Shown: positions 50,669-63,883 of the stretch, piece by piece
Layout of the letters: each line of letters opens with the position of its first letter
How positions within the stretch are numbered: the stretch's first letter is position 1
Notes under the pieces: model-generated
The model's database searches: none
Told to the model about the DNA's origin: nothing
What the model saw: only the letters and a program-made list of their open reading frames with translations
Assembly (NCBI RefSeq): GCF_005239225.2
Contig: NC_133297.1
Location: forward strand, 8,750,392-8,814,391
Direction of reading: 5' to 3'
DNA from: Populus alba
Lineage: Eukaryota > Streptophyta > Magnoliopsida > Malpighiales > Salicaceae
DNA: 64,000 nucleotides
Position numbers and translations under genes: made by a program

Positions 50669-53174
50669 ATGAATAACCTTATTGTGATATGTCAGTCTGG
50701 TGGGAAGTTTTCCACTGCTAGTGATGGTTCCTTGTCGTATGTTGGTGGAGATGCTCATGCTATTAGTGTAAGTCGTGAGACTAAATTTGATGAATTGAGG
50801 TTGGAGATTGCAGATATGTGGAAGTATGGAACTGATTCAATGACCATCAAGTACTTTCTTCCTAATAACAAGCGGACTCTGATTACTATTTCAAGTGACA
50901 AAGACGTCCAGCGTTTTCTTGATTTTCATGGAAACTCAGGGACTGTGGACGTTTTTGTCATTAAGAATGAAAGCTCAACAGCATTAGCTGCAGTTACGCC
51001 TAGTACAACTGAAGCCACACCAGTGCCTCCTCGTAAAAGGTAACTTGCATATGTTCTTGGAATGCGGATGTTGAAGGTTTATGTTGTTTTCCTCTGTTAA
51101 ATGTTTAGCCTGGCTTCTGGTTGTATTTAGAGGCAACAGGGTCTGACATTTAATTTTAACTGTAATGAGATGCAGCTGACCATGTGGATACAATGGTTTC
51201 CAAACTGATTGAACTGGCATACTTGTATTTTATATCATATTAATGCATGATCGGTCTTGCAGGTCCACAAGGAAGAGAGTGATCCAACAAGAGTATCCTC
51301 TCAATGTTACACCTGTTGCCCAAGCTCCTGCCCCTGCTTTTCTTGCTTCTGCTTCTGCTTCTGCTTCTGAGAATGCTGGGGGATTCAACTCCTTGGCTCC
51401 AGTGCCTACTGAAGTTCAGAGTGTTGGACAGATGAAACGTGTTAAGTTATGGGAGAATTGCATAACTGGCCTTCACCAGCAGTTTAACAATGTACGTGAA
51501 GTCCGTGATGCTTTCCGCAAGTATTCCATTGCTCAGGGATTCACAATCAAGTTTAAGAAAAATGATAGTATGCGTGTAAGTGCCAAGTGTAGTGTTGATG
51601 GCTGTCCCTGGAGGATTTTTGCATCAAGGTTGTCTACCACACACTTATTCCGAATTAAAAGGCTGAATGAAATTCACACATGTGGTGCTGGTACCAGTAC
51701 AGATAGTCATCCTCGAGCCTCAAAGAAAGTAGTGGAAGGTATTGTCAAGGAAAAGTTGCGTGATAGTCCTAATGTCAAACCCAAGGAAATTGCTAATCAA
51801 ATTCAGCAGGAATTTGGAATTGAATTGAGATATTCACAGGTTCGACGTTGGATGGAGGCTGCCACAGAGGAGATTCAGGGTTCATACAAAGAGGCGTACA
51901 ATCAATTACCATGGTTGTGTGAGAAGATTGTGGAGACAAATCCAGGTACAGCTGTCTCTCTTAACACCAGGGAGGACCTAAGTTTTCATCGGTTATTTAT
52001 CGCCTTTCATGCTTCACTACATGGTTTTCAGAGTGGTTGTCGCCCCTTGCTTTTCCTTGACACTATGAGCCTGCAATCAAAATATCAGTCAGAATTGCTG
52101 ACTGCAGCAGCAGTGGATGGAAATTATGGTATTTTCCCTGTTGCTTTTGCTATAGTGGATGTTGTGAATGATGATAACTGGCATTGGTTTTTGGTACAAT
52201 TGAAAACTGCTCTTCCAACATTTCAGCCAATAACATTTGTGGCTGATAGACAGATGGGGTTAAGACAGTCAATTTCTGTGGTTTTTGAGAATTCTTACCA
52301 TGCTTATTGCCTTCGCTATCTGTCAGAAGAGCTGAAGAGGGATCTTAAGGGTCCATGCATTCATGAAATTATTGGAGTCATCGTTGGACATCTTTATGAT
52401 GCTGCATATGCTCCCACACTTGATGCATTTCGAAAGTGCATTGAAAGCATCAAGAGTATTTCACCTGAAGCCTATGATTGGATTTTGCAAAGTGACCCGG
52501 AAAACTGGGCAAACTCACTTTTCCATGGTGCGCGGTACAACCATATAACATCAGGCATTGCTGAGTCATTTTACAGTTGGTTAACTGAGCTCGCAGCATT
52601 ACCAATAATAAAGATTATTGAGACCATTCGTCATAAGCTGATGGAACTAATTTACACTCGAAAGGTGGAGTCAGATCAGTGGCTAACAAGATTAACTCCA
52701 TCCGTGGAGGATAAATTACAGAAAGAGATTCTCAAGGCACAGTCACTTCAAGTTATGTTTTCACCTACTAACACTTTTGAGGTACAAGATTTCCTGGGTG
52801 CAGTTAATGTCGTTAACATAGATGCTTGGGACTGTAGTTGCAGGGAATGGCAACTTAACGGTTTCCCATGTTTGCATGCTGTAGCGGTGCTTCAGCACAT
52901 TGGTAGGGATGTGTATGACTACTGCTCCAAGTACTATACAACTGAAGCTTTTCGTTTAACATACTCTGAATCAATAAAGCCTGTTCCGACGGTAGATAAG
53001 CCTGTGCTTGGAGAATCATCAGAGGTTCAGGTAAACCCTTCCCCTCTTCGTCGTGTCTCTGGCTCTCCCAAGAAGAGAAGAATCCGGTCAAGAGGAGTAG
53101 TTAAAAGGCCACTGCATTGCAGCAAGTGCAAAGGTGAAGGCCACAATAAAGTATCGTGCAGTGTTGTCTCGTAG
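50669..53174 (+). CDS. MUSTANG-type domesticated Mutator transposase with N-terminal PB1 domain
   Basis: Host gene derived from a Mutator-like (MULE) transposase; MUSTANG genes act in plant growth and flowering, probably as DNA-binding regulators in the nucleus (family knowledge). Exons 50669-51039 and 51263-53174; 2283 nt, 760 residues. Order: PB1 domain (about 1-100, with the acidic SSDKDVQRF stretch), Ala/Ser-rich linker, MuDR-type DNA-binding region (about 190-290, CSVDGCPWRIFA), MULE transposase core with aspartates in FLDTMSLQSKY and FVADRQMGLRQ, SWIM zinc finger CSCREWQLNGFPCLHA, and a C-terminal CCHC knuckle (CSKCKGEGHNKVSC). The usual CLRH motif reads CLRY. No terminal inverted repeats seen around it. 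The PB1 domain points to the MUGB subgroup (MUG5-8 of Arabidopsis). The start is the first ATG after a leader-intron acceptor; the frame upstream looks like intron. Confidence 0.9.
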
Positions 53175-56174
53175 ATGAATCATGTTTATAGAGTTGTAAC
53201 TCAATTTTTATGTCAGATAGATCGTTATAAGGCTGCCTGTTTAGCATAGGGATAGGTTAGATGGAAAACTAGGTCGCACTCTGATGTGAGTGACTTTTAA
53301 GGGCGTGTACTGTGGTCGGATTGTGCAGGGTTTAATTTTAGTGTGGCACTTGTTTTGCATCTCTTGATTTTCATGTCAAACCCATGTTTATCCCGCCTTC
53401 TGGTTTCTGTGGTAGCAAATCAGAATATACATTTTACGCCATTTTTGGCAGATGCAAGATTACATTTTACTATTACTGGGTTGTTGTAACAGGCATGGTA
53501 TGTGCATGAATCTGGTGTGTTCTCCTGTGCCCCCCATTAGAGGATATCAGCAATTCAAATTCTATCCATGTAGATGTTCGCGTAGCTTGAAGGCTCACTG
53601 ATCACACATCAACCCTGATCCTTTTGGTATTTCCCCACGTTCCAACTGTTGCTTCTTCTGCAAGAACCTTTGTGCTTTCACCTGTGCTCGCCAAAGGAGT
53701 AAACCTGAGATATCTCATCATCAGTTTGAGCCGTCTGCTAAGAACCATGTGAATCAACTTCTCTGTACAGGAACAGCTTCCTTTTAACCTCCATCTTGAT
53801 TTTGATATTGTCTGATATATCGAGTCCCCTCCTTGAAGAAAATCAAATTGAAAAGGCATCAGTATTTTACTTTTTATTGCCTCCAGAGGATTGTAATTTC
53901 CTTTTTTGCTACGACTATCTGGGCCTTCAATGGCATTATTACATAAACCTTATGCCTTCTTGTCGACCTCGGATGCGCTGGCCTTTGATTTTGTCATAGT
54001 GTTTATTTTTCTTCACCAAAGACACAAGACTTGGGACTCTTGATGAGTTCAGACTTAACACCCTCATTTTAGGGCCTAGATTGAACACACAATAATGGGC
54101 CTAATATCGAGCCCAAAATTAAGCCCAGGACCTGTCCCATTCATCGTCAGGTCTCGACACAAAATACAAGGCAAGGTCCATCAAGAAAACCAGCCTAGGA
54201 CCTCATGGGTCATATTTAAAGGATGTATGAATATTTAAAAAATATGAGCTTTCGTTTTTTTTTTAAATTTCATAAAAAATTAAATTGTAATTATAAAGAT
54301 AACTAAGACGTGAGACGATTTTAATGTGCATTTTTTTTACTATACACTCTCTAACATATCACCAGGATTGAAACAATCCACTTTCTCTAAATTTCAATTT
54401 TGTTACTTAAACATTTTCTTAACTTAATTGCACCATTTGGACCCAAATTAATACCCACTTGCTTCTTCTTCATCTTCTTCTTTTTTTGCCAGAAATGGTT
54501 GAGTTAAATGATAGAGAACCAGGTAAATAAAAAGAAAATACGGGAGGCAACTTGGAATTCCATACTAAAAGTTTAGTTTGGTCCATTTTTAGTTAATCGG
54601 TAATCAATTACTTTAGTTATCGTAAATTAATTTTCATACAAAATTTTATTTTTATCAAGTGTTTCATTTTTTTTTGTGGGATTAATTTGTTAAAAAATTC
54701 TTTTTATATAATTATCATGGTTTCATAATTCGGATCATTGATGTAAAAGTTAATCTAAATTGGCTCGAACCATTTCACTTTTCATCGTGTAACTTGTTTT
54801 TTCATAAACAATATTATCTTACAATTTTTTTTCTCTAATGTTTTTTCTTTCAATTTTATTATTTGTCTTTTTTTTCTTTCTTTTTTATCATATATTTAGG
54901 TAAAAAAAAACAAATTAAAAAATTTATTAAATTTTGTGTTTTTCATAACCCAAATCACGCTTGATAAATTTAACTGCAAAGCTTAGATTAATCAATTATG
55001 TTATCATCTTAAATTTTTTAAAAAGATACCATACTTTTTTTATATATATATTTGATTTATTTTGAATTGTTCTTTATCATACATTTCATTTTAATTTTGT
55101 ATAATTAATTAGTTTTGATTTGGTTTTTTATAGAATGTTTTATCATTTTAAATTTTTTTAAATTTAAATCATATTGTGAGTTGTTGAGAATCTTGTTATT
55201 TAAATTTTACATTCAAAAAAAGCGGGTCAATGAACTTGGAGATTTCATGTTTATTTATTACCGATTTTTTTCTAAGAAATTTCTAAGCTTGTGTTCACAA
55301 TTCTACTTGAACAAATAATTGTTGTACTAGGACTGGATGGTGTCTTAGCCCTAGATGGAGATTATCTTTTATATTAAGCAACGTTGTCTCTTGTTTTTAT
55401 AAAGAGATCACATTGTAACTGGATAGGGAAGTTCTTATACCATGGATGGAGATCACATGGAGAAAGTAAAATGTCATCGCGAGTTTTTCATGGAGATATT
55501 GCATGAAGACCACCACTTCATGGGGATTATTCTTGAAGATTTTCATGGCAGTACTGTCTGTGAATTTTTCTGAACAAAAGTCAGAGTTCAATTCCTTTCT
55601 TTCCACAATTCTTCTAGTTTTCTCCATGGTATATAACCCTAAAACTCCAAAACGAAAGGGGTTATGGACCCTTCTCGCATCCCAAAATCGATGGCCAAGC
55701 TATAATTTTCATGCTCTCATGGTGTTCTTCTTCAACGTAACATTGTGCTGTGGAAAATGCAGGGATGCTAAGCATTCGGTTTTTGGGACCCAAGTGCAGG
55801 TATCAGTTATTTTTTATAGTATTAAAATGATATTTTTTTTAAAAATAATTATTTTTAATATCTGAATATCAAAACAAAAAAAAGCATAAAATATAATAAT
55901 TTTAAACAAAAATAAAATTAAAATTTTTAGAAATAGGGATTTAAACGTGTTTCTTAACACCATCTAAGACTTAGAATTCAAAAAAGGTGGGAGGAAAAAA
56001 AGAGAAAAAAGGAAGATCTCCGATCCATCTTCACCTACAGATTGGAAGATCAACAGTACTTCTGATCCACTTTTAGGTGGAAACTTCTGCCAAACTACGT
56101 ATAAAGCTTAAGAATTAATACTCCTACCATCATCAATGATGTTCTTGGCTTGCAATCTTCCCGAGGCCTAGCAA
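53175..56174. other. Intergenic region between the MUSTANG-type and MYB genes
   Basis: Begins with the 3'UTR of the transposase-derived gene. 54,040-54,200 has a cluster of GGGCCTA/AGCCC-type motifs; 54,240-55,320 is AT-rich with a retroelement-like piece; 55,806-55,960 is a MITE-like repeat. A minus-strand frame at 53,602-53,859 has even composition but no recognised content. No gene supported. Confidence 0.5.
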
Positions 56175-57433
56175 TCAATTTATGTCCAGTTGTACCAGCA
56201 ACCTGGAATCAAAGATATAGTAAAGTTCAGGGATTTAACAGAAGAAATATGAATTTAACCCAAATTCCAAAGGAACAAAAATCTTTTCTGGAACTCAAAA
56301 AGCTACTGGTAAGGAGAATTTTTGATAAAGATATAAAATAAACCATGATACCAGGCTCCAGTCACCGCTGCATAACATACAACTTAATTGAAGCTAAAAT
56401 GATCAATCTATCGAGACATAGATGTTGATTTCCCTTGCGCTATCTATGCTTAATTTCTTCATTATATACAAGGGGTTTTAGACCTAGTTTCCTCAAGGCT
56501 TGCCATAAGATGAGTGAGGAACAGTGGATTACATTTGAGAACCCTCCACAAAAATGAACTGTATTATCTTTTTCATGAGACTGGGAATGAAAATGCATCA
56601 ACCTGAAATCACTGCCTTCAGACAACAAAAAGCAAGATCCTGATGCATTTTTCTGGAGGAGTTTGCTGACCAAAGAACCCTTGGTAGAAAGCAGTGGAAT
56701 GACCACAACATTTTCTCTGTAATTTTCCCCTTATTGATCAGACTAGCAATATTGGATTCACATGGTTGACGAACCGATTAAAAATGAAGTTCTGAATAGA
56801 AAATGAATTAGAAATCCCAAGATAATAATCAGGCGCCTCCTAACAGCAAGAAATTTTATCAAATGTCCGGTAGAAGATTACTCTTATCCGGTGAGTAGAA
56901 TGCATTTTACTGACTTCAGACCCTATAATTGGACATGAAGAAAAATCTTTTTAGAAGAATTAAATGAAGCCGTTCTGATTGTCTATAACAGGCACGGAGC
57001 ATCCAAGGGGAACCAGAATATTTTAATTTTGAAAACATGGCAACACAGACCAAAAGAGAAGGGAAGAGAGGAAAAAAATATAAAACAAAGCAAACGAAGT
57101 AAGCTAAAGAGATTCAATTCAACTAGTAAAGGTTACTACATACTTGTGATCTTCATCAGTCCAACATACAGATTCAGTGCAGTCAACTTGAACACAAGGC
57201 TGAGCTTCTCCGACGAGTTTATGATCCAATTTACCGGACTCTATACCCTGCAAGTCCTCTAAAAGGATCACATAATGTTTCTGCACATCCTCTTCACTCT
57301 TCTTCCCACCAACCATGGCTGCAACCACCTTCCATCTATCTGGGTCTTCTTCATCAACCACAGCCAAAGCCATCTCAAACAGCTTGTTTTCTTCCCAGCT
57401 CCACCCATACAAAACTTTTGGTAAATCATCCAT
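56175..57433 (-). CDS. Small MYB/SANT protein, DIVARICATA/RADIALIS type, second repeat truncated
   Basis: Putative nuclear transcription regulator. Exon 1 57433-57144, exon 2 56202-56175; 318 nt, 105 residues. Residues about 11-60 form one SANT/MYB repeat (WSWEENKLFEMALAVVDEED, then DRWKVVAAMVGGK and HYVILLEDLQGIESG), as in RADIALIS-like and in repeat 1 of DIVARICATA-like proteins. After a spacer, VCWTDEDHK starts a second repeat exactly where DIVARICATA-like genes have their intron. Exon 2 then gives only LLVQLDIN and a stop, instead of the LFLxGLxxYGxGDW continuation. The donor is GTATGT and the acceptor TTCCAG. So it may act as a competitor of two-repeat MYBs, as RADIALIS does (inference). 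The ATG at 57,433 is the only Met directly before the repeat; the frame upstream has no ATG. Exon 2 is the weak point. Confidence 0.72.
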
Positions 57434-59751
57434 ATCACACAGGTAAGCAAACCAAACCAAAACAATCCAATCCAATCCAATCCCCCTTTTAGTTCTGGTC
57501 ACTCCCGACACCTGCTTGAACTTTTCAGGAAAATAAGGAAGACCCAGTTGGTCATTCACATTATAGTATTCATCGAAGAAGTTTGACAGAATTTTCTCTG
57601 GTAGCTTGTTTGATTCTGTTTTCAGATTCTAACTCCCCTTCAGTTTTTGGGGTTGTGTCAGATATGCTTGTGATGCACTGCAAAATCTTCTCTTTTTGTT
57701 TTTATAGGAGGGGGTCTATTTTTTTTTTGTATCAGAGACAAATGGCCCTGCTAAGTCCAGCTCTACGCGTAAGCAATTGGCTAATAAACTCAACAATGGA
57801 AGAAAACATACAAATCCTTACGGTACAAATCAGGATACCAATAATCAAAAAACGACAACGCTTGATACTTCATTAACCATTTCTTGCAACACCCAGAAAT
57901 AGAATCTGAATAATTATTTTTTAGCATTGGATTCTTATTGTTGTTAGATATGGTATCACATATAAATCTTTTTTATTAATTAGATATCAAATCCAATAAC
58001 CAGTAGTAGAAATGAGCGGACAGATTTCATCTCAAGCCAACCAACACGTTCACAAGTTCAAGATTTCAACCTTGCAAGTAAAGAAAGAGACTTTCGTGGT
58101 TCGGATTGCATATCAGCTGATTTCTTTTCTACATTTCCAAGCAACCACAACTAACAACTGGGTCATTTTCATGGACTTTTAGCGTGGGAGGAGAGAGATG
58201 CTAGTTGACTGTAAGAGAATGAGTCTTAATATGGTAAAAAAGAAAGAAAGAAGAGGAAATAGTATTTTTACGATTATTCTTTCAATGGAAATGGGGTGAG
58301 TAGACCACCTAAACCAGACCCCCCACTTCTTCTCTCTTTAATTAACTACGGTTCCTAGGATGAGGTAGCTCATAGCTTTTTTACGATAGGTATGTTCGCT
58401 TGTCTCCTTCAGTCTTGACAGCTTGGACCCCAAGGGATTGGCACCATATCTCCGGGCTTTGCTTATGGCTTTATACATTCCATCGTCTTTTCTGCAAGAG
58501 GCAACAGATGCATTTCTTAATCAAGGGACTTACAAGCGAATTGAAATATCACAACCATGAATAAGAGAGCCAATATTGTTTTTCTTACTTTTCTAGGTCA
58601 AGATTGGCGAACTTTACAAGAAAAAAGTTGATATCAGCCAAAAAGGCAGATAGAATATGCACAACATACCCCACTTTTTTGTGTTTGGCTTCTCAAAGGT
58701 CCTAAGCTTTGGTTTTTTCTTTTGAGATACAACTAATTAATCATGATTTGTTATCTTCTAATGTTCTTTGAGGTTCGAAGATAAGATTAAAAACCATCAA
58801 TTTTATCATCCACTTGCCTGTCGGGGTGCACTATAATTACATTCCTTCTCCTGACTCGAAGAGAGGATGACCTTTTGGCGTTGTCTATCCTTGAAGCAAG
58901 TAGGTTGGTGGGGTAAGGATTATCGCCTGGAGATCATAAATTCTGCCCGCCTAATCAGCAGCCCTGATTGAGGAGCTTGCCGTTTTGAACGACCGGCAAG
59001 GAAGAAAGAATATTTTCTGTCAACAACTGCTCCCATCATGTTACAGTCATCCATTTCAATGCTGACGCAAGGAATCCCACATGAACTCCTACAGAAATTG
59101 AACTTGAACAACCTACAAGACGGAAAACATGATACAGAACCTAGTCATGGGCTAGGATTGGAGTAACGGCCCATGAAAGAATACACACCTCCCCTTCATT
59201 TTCCTTTGAGCATTGCAAGGGTATGCGTGCACAAGAAAAAAAGATACGCCTAGGAATGCCTTGGTTTTTTCATTTTTAGAAAGACATCGTCGAAGCAAGC
59301 TTTTCCTGGCCGATATTTGATGGGTGTAGATACGATCAATAACTTGTTTTGCATTTACAAGAGATCAAGAATTTCCAGATGGTTTGCAAAACTACGAAGG
59401 GGGGAATTAAGAGCAACACAAGGTAGGGCAAGGTCCACAAGAATGCCAGCAAGGATTTACTGTTCATAGTTCAGATTCAGAAGTGAAAAATCACCTAGAT
59501 ACATGACGTGATAGTGCATAGCACGATGTAAGCGCTGAAAGATATAAATCAGTTTCGAGCAACATAAAATAAGGACTCCATCTCTCACTTCTCTAAAAAA
59601 TCATAAATTTATTGTAAAAAAATTAAATAAAATACACTAATTAGGGGCTCAGCACTGAAATATGGGATAAATAACGAGTCTACCACAACCGAAGACTCCC
59701 CACAAAATAACACCAACAAAAGGAGGTCCGGCGTCCAGGGTTTGGCCAATT
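57434..59751. other. Intergenic region between the MYB and release-factor genes
   Basis: No gene supported. 57,434-58,300 probably holds the MYB promoter. 58,330-59,230 has even base composition and a minus-strand frame of 63 codons (58,920-59,111) ending in a Arg-rich tail, possibly a relic exon. 59,230-59,751 is likely the 3'UTR side of the release-factor gene. Confidence 0.45.
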
Positions 59752-62700
59752 TCACTCAATAGAACCAAATGATGCAATTGCATCCATTTCCTGCTGTAGA
59801 AGAAGAGCATCAATGAAGACATCCAGACTCTCGCCCTGCATCACATCATTTATTGAATGATGAGTGATGCCAACACGATGATCAGTGACACGTCCTTGAG
59901 GAAAGTTGTATGTTCTGATGCGTTCAGATCTGTCTCCACTACCAATCTGTTCAACATTGCATAAGATTTCCAAATCACTTGAGAAAAAAGACAGAAAGCT
60001 AGCAAACAAGTTATCTCATAGTTGTTCTAAACCTGCTCTGATCGAAGTCTTGATCTACTCATATGAAGTCTTGACCTTTCCATTTCATACAGCCTTGCAC
60101 ATAGCACCTTGAGGGCTTTTGATTTATTCTATGAAGAGCCAGAAAGCAGCAATATAATAAGTGAACCGTTGACAGTTAAAATCATATGCTTGTTGCTTCA
60201 TTGCTTGGAAAAATAGCAGAAATAGAACGAGCCATTATTAGAAGCACTGATACATTAGCAACTTAGTGGGTGGTTTGAAATAGATACAACCCATAATTCA
60301 TCCTTCCAAAAGATCCTGAAAAGCAAAAATTAAAAGGCAGAAATTGACAATGGAGTGTGTTTGGGAATGCTGGTCGAGTGCCAGATCCAAGGTAACTTTT
60401 AATGATTGGATGCTCAAAGCATCCATTTGTATGCTATTTGTGGTTCAATAACCAGATCCTCCACTCCTCCATTTAATCAAATTACCATTGGTGGAAGAAT
60501 CTACTGTTAAATTAGGAAACGAGTATGCAATACATCTGCAAGCCTAAGTAAAGATAGTCCCAAATAAATGTGATGAGGAGGCCAGTTGCAACCCAAAGAT
60601 CCGAAACACTCAGAAACCAAAACAGTAGTAATCAATAAAAATCCTTTACCATATGCTGGGATCGTTCATCTTGTATGGAAATCGTTATCCCGGTTGGAAG
60701 ATGAGTTATTCTAACAGCACTATTGGTGGTATTTGCATGCTGACCACCAGAACCACCAGATCTATATGTGTCAATTCTCAGATCTTCATTCCTCAACTGA
60801 AGGTCCACCTGCAGAAGCCCCAAAAACAATAAATCAAAAGAAGTCCAAAAACCAATCATATTGGAACTGAAAAATAAAAAAAGATCAATGAGAGGGCAAA
60901 AACGAGATGTATACTTCCAATTACAATAATGACCAGAGACCATGAATAGCCAGTAATTGTGGCCATTATGATGACCACATAGCTCTTCCTTATAAATGCT
61001 TAGATGCTAACAAACCAGCCTCAAGTGATAAATTTTCAAAATCTTCCAAATAACATATTGCAGGATATCATTTACAGATTTAGCACCTCATCAGCTTGAG
61101 GAAGGATAGCAACAGATACAGCACTAGTGTGAACACGACCCAACTTCTCTGTCACTGGAACACGCTGCCAAAAGCAAACCATCTGTCACTTATGTTACAA
61201 GTCATGCATAGTTTATTGGACAGTAGTAATGAGACCTGAACTCTGTGAATTCCACTCTCAAATTTGAGTTTCCCAAAGACATCAGCTCCTGAGATTGCTG
61301 CACTAGCTTCCTGCCAAGCACAAGCAGAAGTTAAATATCTGTCAGACAGCCACAAGATGAACTCCCCTTAAAATGTGATATTCAAAACTGAAATCCTCTG
61401 CAGAAAAAAAAAGAGCTGGAATGGATACAAGACACACACAGATCATTCAACGAAGGAAGGAAGCATACCTTATATCCTTTCAAATCAGATTCTGTTATAT
61501 ATACCACTTCAAATTTCCAACCGTTATTCTGAGAGAATCTCTCATACCTGTTATAATTTAAACAAGGTCTCTGTTCACAAAGGAGGACTTGGGAATCATA
61601 AATAGTTACAATACTAACATGTTCCAACATCTTACATTTTGAATATATCCATCGAAAATAAAGAAGCCTCTTCCCCTCCAGATCCTGATTAAAACTTGTC
61701 AGATTCAAGAGACTATAAATAGAATAGATGGAGAAATGCAGAAAAACTGCTTAATGGTTCTGACACCAAAACCATAGTTGTAAGTGAAATATCGCTTCTA
61801 ATGCTATCTATAGATGTATTGTTACCTGCTCTCACCTCCAAAATGCAGTCCCTCTCATCAGCATCATCCCTGGGAAGCAATGACTTCAGCAGCAAATTCT
61901 GCAGTCTTTTCTCTTCTTCCATTGCCTGGCTCAATTCCTCGTTTGCCATATCAAGCATGTCTTTATCTTCTGGGCATTCAGCCATCAGTGATCTCAAACC
62001 ATCAATCTCCTAGAAAGTGAAAAAAACAAACCTCATACATACAATGTCTTGTCCCCCAAAGTAACCAGTACAACATGTTTGAAGCAAGCGAGGCCCATAT
62101 CCAATTAAAAAAACAAGGCAAATTTCCAATTGGGTGTTCTTGTATTGATTGCTACTTTGTTAATCTTACTGATTAGCGTACCGATTGCTTTCTCTTCTCC
62201 TGATGTTTAGTGAGACATAAACTTATTTGAAATGACCGGCATCTTTTGGTGACTCGTTTTGGTTGCGTAGTTATCTTATTTGAGAAAAATTGCAAAAGCA
62301 TGCCTTTTTTCGGGACTTTGGACTCTAATGGTTGAAACTTGAAGCACCCTAAGCAACTAAAACGATATTACTTTAAACACAAGATTAGAGGATGATATGT
62401 TTGATTCCTCTAGTTATTGCTGAAAAGCAAAAACGATAAGACAAGAATACATAAAATTATATTTCCTGTTCCTATAAGAGCATTTTCCATGATAGCCGAG
62501 AGATTGTGTAAACAGCACCTTCTGTTTGGTCCTGAGGTAGGTTATAAGTTCCATTGAACCCCTGAGTTTCCGAAGCTCTTTATTTGCCCTCGAAAATTCT
62601 GTAGGTGAGGCTTCTGGCTGTCTTCAATCAAAATACAAAGACATCATTTGACAACAATAAACGCAGTGTTCTTTTTTAAAAAAGAAAAGAAAAGAAAAGA

Positions 62701-63080
62701 AACATAAATTAAATGACCTGGTTCATGAAATTCTCGAGAGAAGCGCTCCTGTGTTCAATAGCGGATAGTCTTTGTTCCATTATTCTAATTAGGTTCGGGG
62801 ACAACTGCAGTTGCGATTCTGCTTTGATGCCCAAAGGAAAAATAATAAGAAAAAAAAATCATAATCTTTCTTTCAGATTTTAAAAAGAAAAAGGAAAGAG
62901 AAAGAAAGAAAAGGACGGACCAGTGGAGTAATAGCGAGAAAAATGTTTGGGAATTGGGGATTGGAGAAAGGATGTTCGATTCCAATGATTTGTGTTCCGC
63001 CCCGATTGGATAAGCTTCTGCTTTAACAAATTGAAGCTCCACTTAAACCCTACCCCTCCTCCTCCATGAATTCTTCTCAT
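59752..63080 (-). CDS. Mitochondrial peptide chain release factor 1 (RF1)
   Basis: Class-I release factor that reads UAA/UAG and triggers peptide release on organellar ribosomes. Eleven exons: 63080-62921, 62818-62718, 62617-62519, 62009-61826, 61684-61636, 61547-61469, 61310-61236, 61164-61087, 60808-60650, 60128-60033, 59946-59752. Sum 1275 nt, 424 residues, frame intact. The N-terminus is basic, Ser/His/Asn-rich and without acidic residues until RYYSTES, as in a mitochondrial presequence. Stop-codon recognition motif PVT (PxT) at 252-254, peptidyl hydrolysis motif GGQ at 296-298 in [12 protein letters not shown]-terminal block [20 protein letters not shown]. It matches Arabidopsis mitochondrial RF1 (At2g47020) better than plastid APG3, from memory. 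Exon 5 is only 49 nt. Confidence 0.94.
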
Positions 63081-63817
63081 TTTGTACTAGTAGTGATTAG
63101 CGAGTCTTTCTCTGGAAGCAGGAGGTGAAATGAGGTGAGTGGCGCGCTCTCACTCGGTTTCCTACGCCTTCCTAAGCCGCAAAGAATAAGATCTTCCACA
63201 GCACCCTCGGCCCCCGCTGCCGTGCTTGCATAAACAAACACCAAACTGCACTTGATTTTTTTTTTTTTTTGTCTCACAACACACCGTCTCCTTCGCTAAA
63301 CGTAACCTCCATTCCTTTGGTAAGCAAGACAGGCTTGTGAGAGCCCATGACCAACCCGTTCGTTCGGATTAGAAACAATGAACTGATCCTGGTCCTGGGC
63401 CTGTTCATGGTCCTGGTCCTGGGCCTCGGCTATGGTATTAAATTTACATTCAAAACATGACGTCAGAAAAGAGAAAAGTCCAACAAAAAAGGTCAAACAC
63501 ACACATGCTTCGTGGTCATGTCACCGCGCATCCTAATAGACAACTCCCATGCCCTCTATACTTAAGAACCAAACACCTGTCCTGCACAGGTAGCCTGTAT
63601 ATAATTTTGCCACTTACATGACAGCAAAAAAGAAATACGGCTACAAATTATCTAAAGAAAACTAAATTCCTAGAAATAAAATAAAAAGAAATTAATTTGT
63701 TTTTATTTATGTATTTATTTTGAGAAAAGGAGAGAGATAAACCCTTTTAAATAAGAAAGAAAAGAAGCAGCAAAGACCAACAACAGCCCCCCAAAAAGGA
63801 GATTATTACAGAAAGAA
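63081..63817. promoter_or_regulatory. Divergent promoter region between RF1 and a plus-strand gene
   Basis: About 740 bp lie between two genes reading outward. It includes a GGTCCTGG/GGCCTG minisatellite at 63,388-63,432 and a CT-rich zone near 63,870-63,905 just downstream. The open frame through the minisatellite (Gln/Asp repeats on the minus strand) has no gene-like features. Confidence 0.45.
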
Positions 63818-63883
63818 ATGCAGGGCGATGAGGACAAGGTCTTGATAGGTTTCCCCCCCAATTCCCGCCCCACTCTCTCTCAG
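63818..63883 (+). CDS. First exon of an unrecognised gene, cut by the window edge
   Basis: ATG at 63,818 opens 22 codons (MQGDEDKVLIGF..., ending PTLSQ) and reaches a possible donor CAG|GTCAAG. The preceding 80 bp are A-rich and purine-rich, like a 5'UTR. If not spliced, the frame stops at about 63,966. Too short to identify. Confidence 0.4.

Noticed and set aside
53602..53859. Minus-strand frame of 85 codons with even composition
   Set aside because: No recognised domain, no splice partner, and it overlaps the likely 3'UTR zone of the MUSTANG-type gene.
57434..57559. Longer N-terminus for the MYB protein
   Set aside because: The apparent start at 57,559 is GTG and the extension has no SANT-related content.
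58920..59111. Minus-strand frame of 63 codons, possible exon with an upstream TTGTAG acceptor
   Set aside because: No family recognised and no companion exons found on either side; may be a relic.
63296..63502. Frame with Gln-Asp repeats
   Set aside because: Produced by a minisatellite in a divergent promoter region.
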